Assembly: GCA_964548045.1 (NCBI GenBank)
Contig: CAZJQZ010000096.1
Span: forward strand, 1-9,088
DNA from: JBGLNL01 sp964548045
Lineage (GTDB): Bacteria; Chloroflexota; Dehalococcoidia; SZUA-161; SpSt-899
Direction: 5' to 3'
DNA length: 9,088 nucleotides
Shown: positions 6,842 through 9,088 of the stretch, piece by piece
How the letters are laid out: every line of letters begins with the position of its first letter
Numbering within the stretch: position 1 is the first letter of the stretch
Program-made: the position numbers and the translations under genes
Notes under the pieces: model-generated
Told to the model about the DNA's origin: nothing
Databases searched by the model: none
Seen by the model: only the letters and a program-made list of their open reading frames with translations

Positions 6842-6876
6842 GGGATTGCTTCGTTGCACTCGCTCCTCGCAATGAC
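6842..6876 (-). repeat. Repeat unit, right copy, compact form
   Basis: A 35-bp unit reading GTCATTGCGAGGAGCG... to ...GAAGCAATCCC on the - strand. It has no inserted hairpins and best represents the consensus form of the family. Confidence 0.75.
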
Positions 6877-6965
6877 AGGATTCTGTAACGTTTTTAGTGA
6901 AACACTTTACTAGGTCCCCAGTGAGCGGGAGATTGTTCAATCCGTTATCAATACCGCATGCAAGT

Positions 6966-8714
6966 TCAATTGGGTGAATTATTTTTCAAGTCTTCTAACG
7001 CTCTTGCGACAGGATGGGCATACTTCTTCTTTTCCGGTTTCATGGGATAGATTTCAATGGGTATTTCCTCTGCCGAGACCGAGATATTTCCGTTATGTTG
7101 CTTGAGGATAATCCATCTTAACCAATTGAGATTATCTATATCCGGGTGATCCTCCCTCAAATGGGAACCGCGACTCTCGGTTCTTTTGATGGCAGCGCGA
7201 AGAAAAAGCTCACCGCATGTGACCATATTCGATGCCTCAATTGCCATGCGCAGGTAGTGGGGGTCATAGGCCTTCAACAGCGGCACAAGCTCGTCACGCA
7301 ACTGGCAAAGCTTATCCAACGCTTGTTGCAATCTCTTGTGGTGGCGAATGAGATAGACATCCATTGGAAAGAGGAGTTCCTGAACTGTAAGCACGATATG
7401 GTCAGGCTCCACGCCGTCAACAGCGCTAAGCGGTCGAGAGAGTTCTTGTGCAAAGGTTCGAACCTCTTCTGATGAAGGGGATATCTCCTGATTGCCCTTT
7501 ATGTATTCACAAGCAGCTATCCCGCTTATGGCGCCGGAGGTAGTTGCAAAGGGGATAGCATAGGCGCAAAAGCCTTCAACACCGGATGCAGGTCCACAGG
7601 TGGCGTCTCCTGCTGCATAGAGTCCGTTCAAACTGGTTTCACATCGAGTATTGACTTGTAGGCCCCCACCGTAACCGACATTCCCCATATTCACGGAGAC
7701 CCATTCGATAGGGCCCATTATTTTTCCGTCTTTTATGCGGCCCGCCCTTTCAAAGGCTCGGTACATGATGGGGAGTGTATTCTTGAAGTAGGCGAGAGAT
7801 GTATCGTCAAAATGACTGAAATCCATATAGAGAGGTGCATTTCCGAGCGTTACCTCACATGCCATGCCTGCAGACAACCGGTTCATCGCTGAATGGTTTG
7901 CATACTCTGGGTCGTACTTGTGCATATAGGGCTCGCCCTTTGCGTTAATAAAGGTCGCCCCTAAGCCCTGCAGAACATTCATTCCGGTTGTGTCAAAGTC
8001 GGCACAGGAAAGATGATGACAGGTAAACTCGTAATTTGTAAGCTCGGCTCCGGCACGTAATCCCATCACATGCGCATCGCCCGTAGCCATTTTTTGATAG
8101 GCGTAGTGCGATTTGAAGGCCTGGGCGCCTGCGGTCAAGATGGTGGCTTGTGCACTAAAAAGCCGGAGTTCACCTGTAGGGAGGTGGAATCCGAGCGCTC
8201 CAGCTATGGTCTTGCTTTCCCCCTTGTGGTGCAGCAGGTGAGTTATCATGATTCTGTCCATGATCTTGACTGAAAATGCCAGGGCGACATCCCGAAGAAC
8301 ATCCATCAACTGCGGACCATGGAACATAATTGTCTTGATTGGCCTCTCTTCTGAGGATCCCTGCCCTTCCAGCCTTTCAAATCTCCCCTTCTTGTCCTTG
8401 AGAAAGCCCACACCCCATGCATCGAGTTCTTTAACGCGTTCAAATACCTGATCCAAGTGAATCCTGGTCCAGTTCTGATCATTGATGTAATAACCTTCCT
8501 CGACCGCCTTGCTGAACCAAAGATCGAAATCATCTTCACCAGGGATAAAACACTTGAAGGAGCCGGCAGCAAATTTGCTGCACCCGCTTTTGCCCACGTA
8601 CCCCTTGTCTACCAGAAGGACTTCCTTGGCACCTCGCTGTTTGGCCTTGATAGCCGCAAAACAGCCAGCTGCACCTCCACCAATTACCAGAATATCCGAA
8701 CGTATTTCCTCCAC
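6966..8714 (-). CDS. FAD-dependent oxidoreductase, AprA/fumarate-reductase-like flavoprotein, 582 aa
   Basis: Cytoplasmic flavoprotein of the succinate dehydrogenase/fumarate reductase/AprA superfamily. The N-terminal dinucleotide fold shows VIGGGAAG (10-17) with acidic D36 in LLVDKG; further FAD contacts are expected at SGCSKFAAGS (43-52), TAGAQAF (194-200), ATGDAH (210-215) and the conserved GLYAAGDAT (364-372). The C-terminal helical domain ends with RTESRGSHLREDHPDIDNLNW, typical of the superfamily. The His that covalently binds FAD in SDH is absent (K47/F48 region), and the HPT motif of fumarate reductases reads HHL (233-235). Other FRD substrate-binding residues are not evident, so the reaction is probably not fumarate reduction. 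It is shorter than AprA (about 650). The chosen start is GTG at 8714, supported by AGGAGT 6 nt upstream. It heads the - strand unit and most likely pairs with the downstream ferredoxin. The substrate is unknown. Confidence 0.92.
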   Translation of the reverse strand: MEEIRSDILVIGGGAAGCFAAIKAKQRGAKEVLLVDKGYVGKSGCSKFAAGSFKCFIPGEDDFDLWFSKAVEEGYYINDQNWTRIHLDQVFERVKELDAWGVGFLKDKKGRFERLEGQGSSEERPIKTIMFHGPQLMDVLRDVALAFSVKIMDRIMITHLLHHKGESKTIAGALGFHLPTGELRLFSAQATILTAGAQAFKSHYAYQKMATGDAHVMGLRAGAELTNYEFTCHHLSCADFDTTGMNVLQGLGATFINAKGEPYMHKYDPEYANHSAMNRLSAGMACEVTLGNAPLYMDFSHFDDTSLAYFKNTLPIMYRAFERAGRIKDGKIMGPIEWVSVNMGNVGYGGGLQVNTRCETSLNGLYAAGDATCGPASGVEGFCAYAIPFATTSGAISGIAACEYIKGNQEISPSSEEVRTFAQELSRPLSAVDGVEPDHIVLTVQELLFPMDVYLIRHHKRLQQALDKLCQLRDELVPLLKAYDPHYLRMAIEASNMVTCGELFLRAAIKRTESRGSHLREDHPDIDNLNWLRWIILKQHNGNISVSAEEIPIEIYPMKPEKKKYAHPVARALEDLKNNSPN

Positions 8715-8720
8715 CCGATT

Positions 8721-8726
8721 ACTCCT
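8721..8726 (-). promoter_or_regulatory. Ribosome binding site deciding the GTG start of the flavoprotein
   Basis: AGGAGT on the - strand lies 6 nt before the GTG at 8712-8714. The FAD-binding fold begins six residues later (DILVIGGG), so a downstream start would damage the fold and the GTG is preferred. Confidence 0.7.
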
Positions 8727-8849
8727 GGATGCTCAGTGTCGCAATAAATAAGGCTAAACAGGCCTTCGGAATGAAAATTGCGGATGAGCAGCTTTGCTTC
8801 CTGACTGTCAATTCATCAAAACCAGAGAGGAATTCCTACCTTTCAAGAA

Positions 8850-8879
8850 ACAGTACCAAAGTGCAATTAAAAGAGTCAA
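8850..8879 (-). promoter_or_regulatory. Candidate sigma-70-type promoter for the flavoprotein-transporter unit
   Basis: On the - strand, TTGACT (8879-8874) and TACTGT (8855-8850) are separated by 18 bp, with TG one base before the second hexamer (extended -10 form). Transcription would begin near 8843 and leave a leader of about 130 nt. The -10 matches consensus at only three positions, so this is a weak prediction. Confidence 0.25.
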
Positions 8880-9088
8880 GTGCTATGCAGTCGGTAACGC
8901 TTCGCCCGTTTCGTCCTTTGAGCGCTGCACGAATTCCCGGTTTTAGCCACCAGGATATACCAAAACCTCCCGGCTTTTGTCTCACCGATCCCTAGTGGTT
9001 GAGGGCCGTCCTTTTTTCCTCATTCTCTTGTATTAGGTATTTCGCCCTATGAGGGAATTGCTCGGCACGGAATATACCTACCCCCCAG

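Larger units (their letters stand above)
6609..6876. repeat. 268-bp composite palindromic repeat element with 10-bp terminal inverted repeats (MITE-like)
   Basis: The ends are perfect inverted repeats: GTCATTGCGA (6609-6618) and TCGCAATGAC (6867-6876). Inside are a second inverted pair, GCAATCTC/GAGATTGC (6683-6690 and 6700-6707), and several GC-rich hairpins: CCTGCC/GGCAGG (6619-6624, 6633-6638), TCGGCC/GGCCGA (6658-6663, 6674-6679) and CCCCG/CGGGG (6722-6726, 6736-6740). The rightmost part, 6842-6876, is a near-canonical short unit of the widespread GTCATTGCGAGGAGC...GCAATC intergenic repeat. No transposase and no clear target-site duplication are present, so it would be a non-autonomous or decayed element. 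Confidence 0.75.
6525..6965. other. Non-coding spacer between flavoprotein and ferredoxin genes
   Basis: 441 bp dominated by the composite repeat 6609-6876. The flanks (6525-6608 and 6877-6965) show no gene or clear signal. A 126-codon open frame spanning most of the spacer on the - strand is the translation of the repeat (it contains the telltale SCHCEERVQRSNP) and should not be annotated as a protein. A self-complementary TGCATGCATGCA lies at 6793-6804. Confidence 0.8.
8715..9088. other. Upstream non-coding region of the - strand unit
   Basis: 374 bp at the right edge without a convincing gene on either strand; an 88-codon open frame on the + strand (8729-8995) has no ribosome binding site or recognisable motif. 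The region should contain the promoter and any operator of the flavoprotein-transporter unit. A second -35-like TTGACA (- strand, 8811 to 8806) has no good -10 partner. Confidence 0.6.

Noticed and set aside
6560..6940. 126-codon open frame on the - strand in the flavoprotein-ferredoxin spacer
   Set aside because: It is a translation of the palindromic repeat (contains SCHCEERVQRSNP, a familiar repeat artefact), with low-complexity remainder and no domain.
6966..8714. Dissimilatory APS reductase (aprA, with 6306-6524 as aprB)
   Set aside because: The flavoprotein is shorter than AprA, I do not see its characteristic blocks, and the partner lacks the AprB tail; only superfamily resemblance is supported.
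8729..8995. 88-codon open frame on the + strand at the right edge
   Set aside because: No ribosome binding site or motif, and it would run over the ribosome binding site region of the divergent flavoprotein gene.
8990..9017. Possible + strand terminator (CCCT-AGTGGTTG-AGGG followed by a T-run at 9012-9017)
   Set aside because: The stem is only 4 bp, the T-run does not directly follow it, and no + strand gene lies upstream for it to end.
9034..9080. TAGGTAT/ATACCTA inverted repeat at the right edge
   Set aside because: Seven pairs with 33 bp between in AT-rich sequence is easily expected by chance.

Overview
The window looks like a scaffold piece from a draft or metagenome-assembled genome of an anaerobic bacterium, most likely a Desulfobacterota (deltaproteobacterial) lineage. 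The basis is the gene content (a prFMN-type UbiD decarboxylase, a Mo/W-bis-MGD enzyme, an AprA-like flavoprotein with a mini-ferredoxin, and a TRAP-TAXI transporter) and a palindromic 'GTCATTGCGA...GCAATC' intergenic repeat that I associate with such genomes. A run of exactly 100 N (1511-1610) is a scaffold gap. The taxonomy is inference: there is no rRNA or marker gene in the window.

Layout: two converging transcription units. On the + strand, a 5'-truncated UbiD-family (de)carboxylase (left edge to 1028) is followed after 43 bp, with a good ribosome binding site, by a soluble molybdopterin oxidoreductase (1072-2937, interrupted by the N gap). On the - strand, read right to left: a GTG-started FAD flavoprotein of the fumarate reductase/AprA superfamily (8714-6966), a 441-bp spacer holding a 268-bp composite palindromic repeat (6609-6876), a 72-residue 2[4Fe-4S] ferredoxin (6524-6306), a secreted TAXI solute-binding protein (6196-5237), a 366-bp spacer with a long, nested inverted repeat (5024-5107), and a 649-residue fused TRAP permease (4870-2921). 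The two units collide: the 3' ends of the molybdoenzyme and permease genes overlap by 17 bp. The right-hand 374 bp (8715-9088) holds no convincing gene and probably carries the promoter of the - strand unit.

How the genes may work together (inference): the TAXI protein captures an organic anion in the periplasm and the fused permease imports it; UbiD removes or adds a carboxyl group on an aromatic or alpha,beta-unsaturated acid; the Mo/W enzyme and the flavoprotein/ferredoxin pair carry out redox or hydration chemistry on the product. I cannot name the substrate. The combination is the most interesting aspect of the window. The flavoprotein lacks several residues expected of a true fumarate reductase or succinate dehydrogenase, and the ferredoxin is only about half as long as AprB of sulfate reducers, so the pair is probably neither SDH/FRD nor dissimilatory APS reductase. 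No regulator, tRNA, rRNA, CRISPR array or transposase gene was seen.
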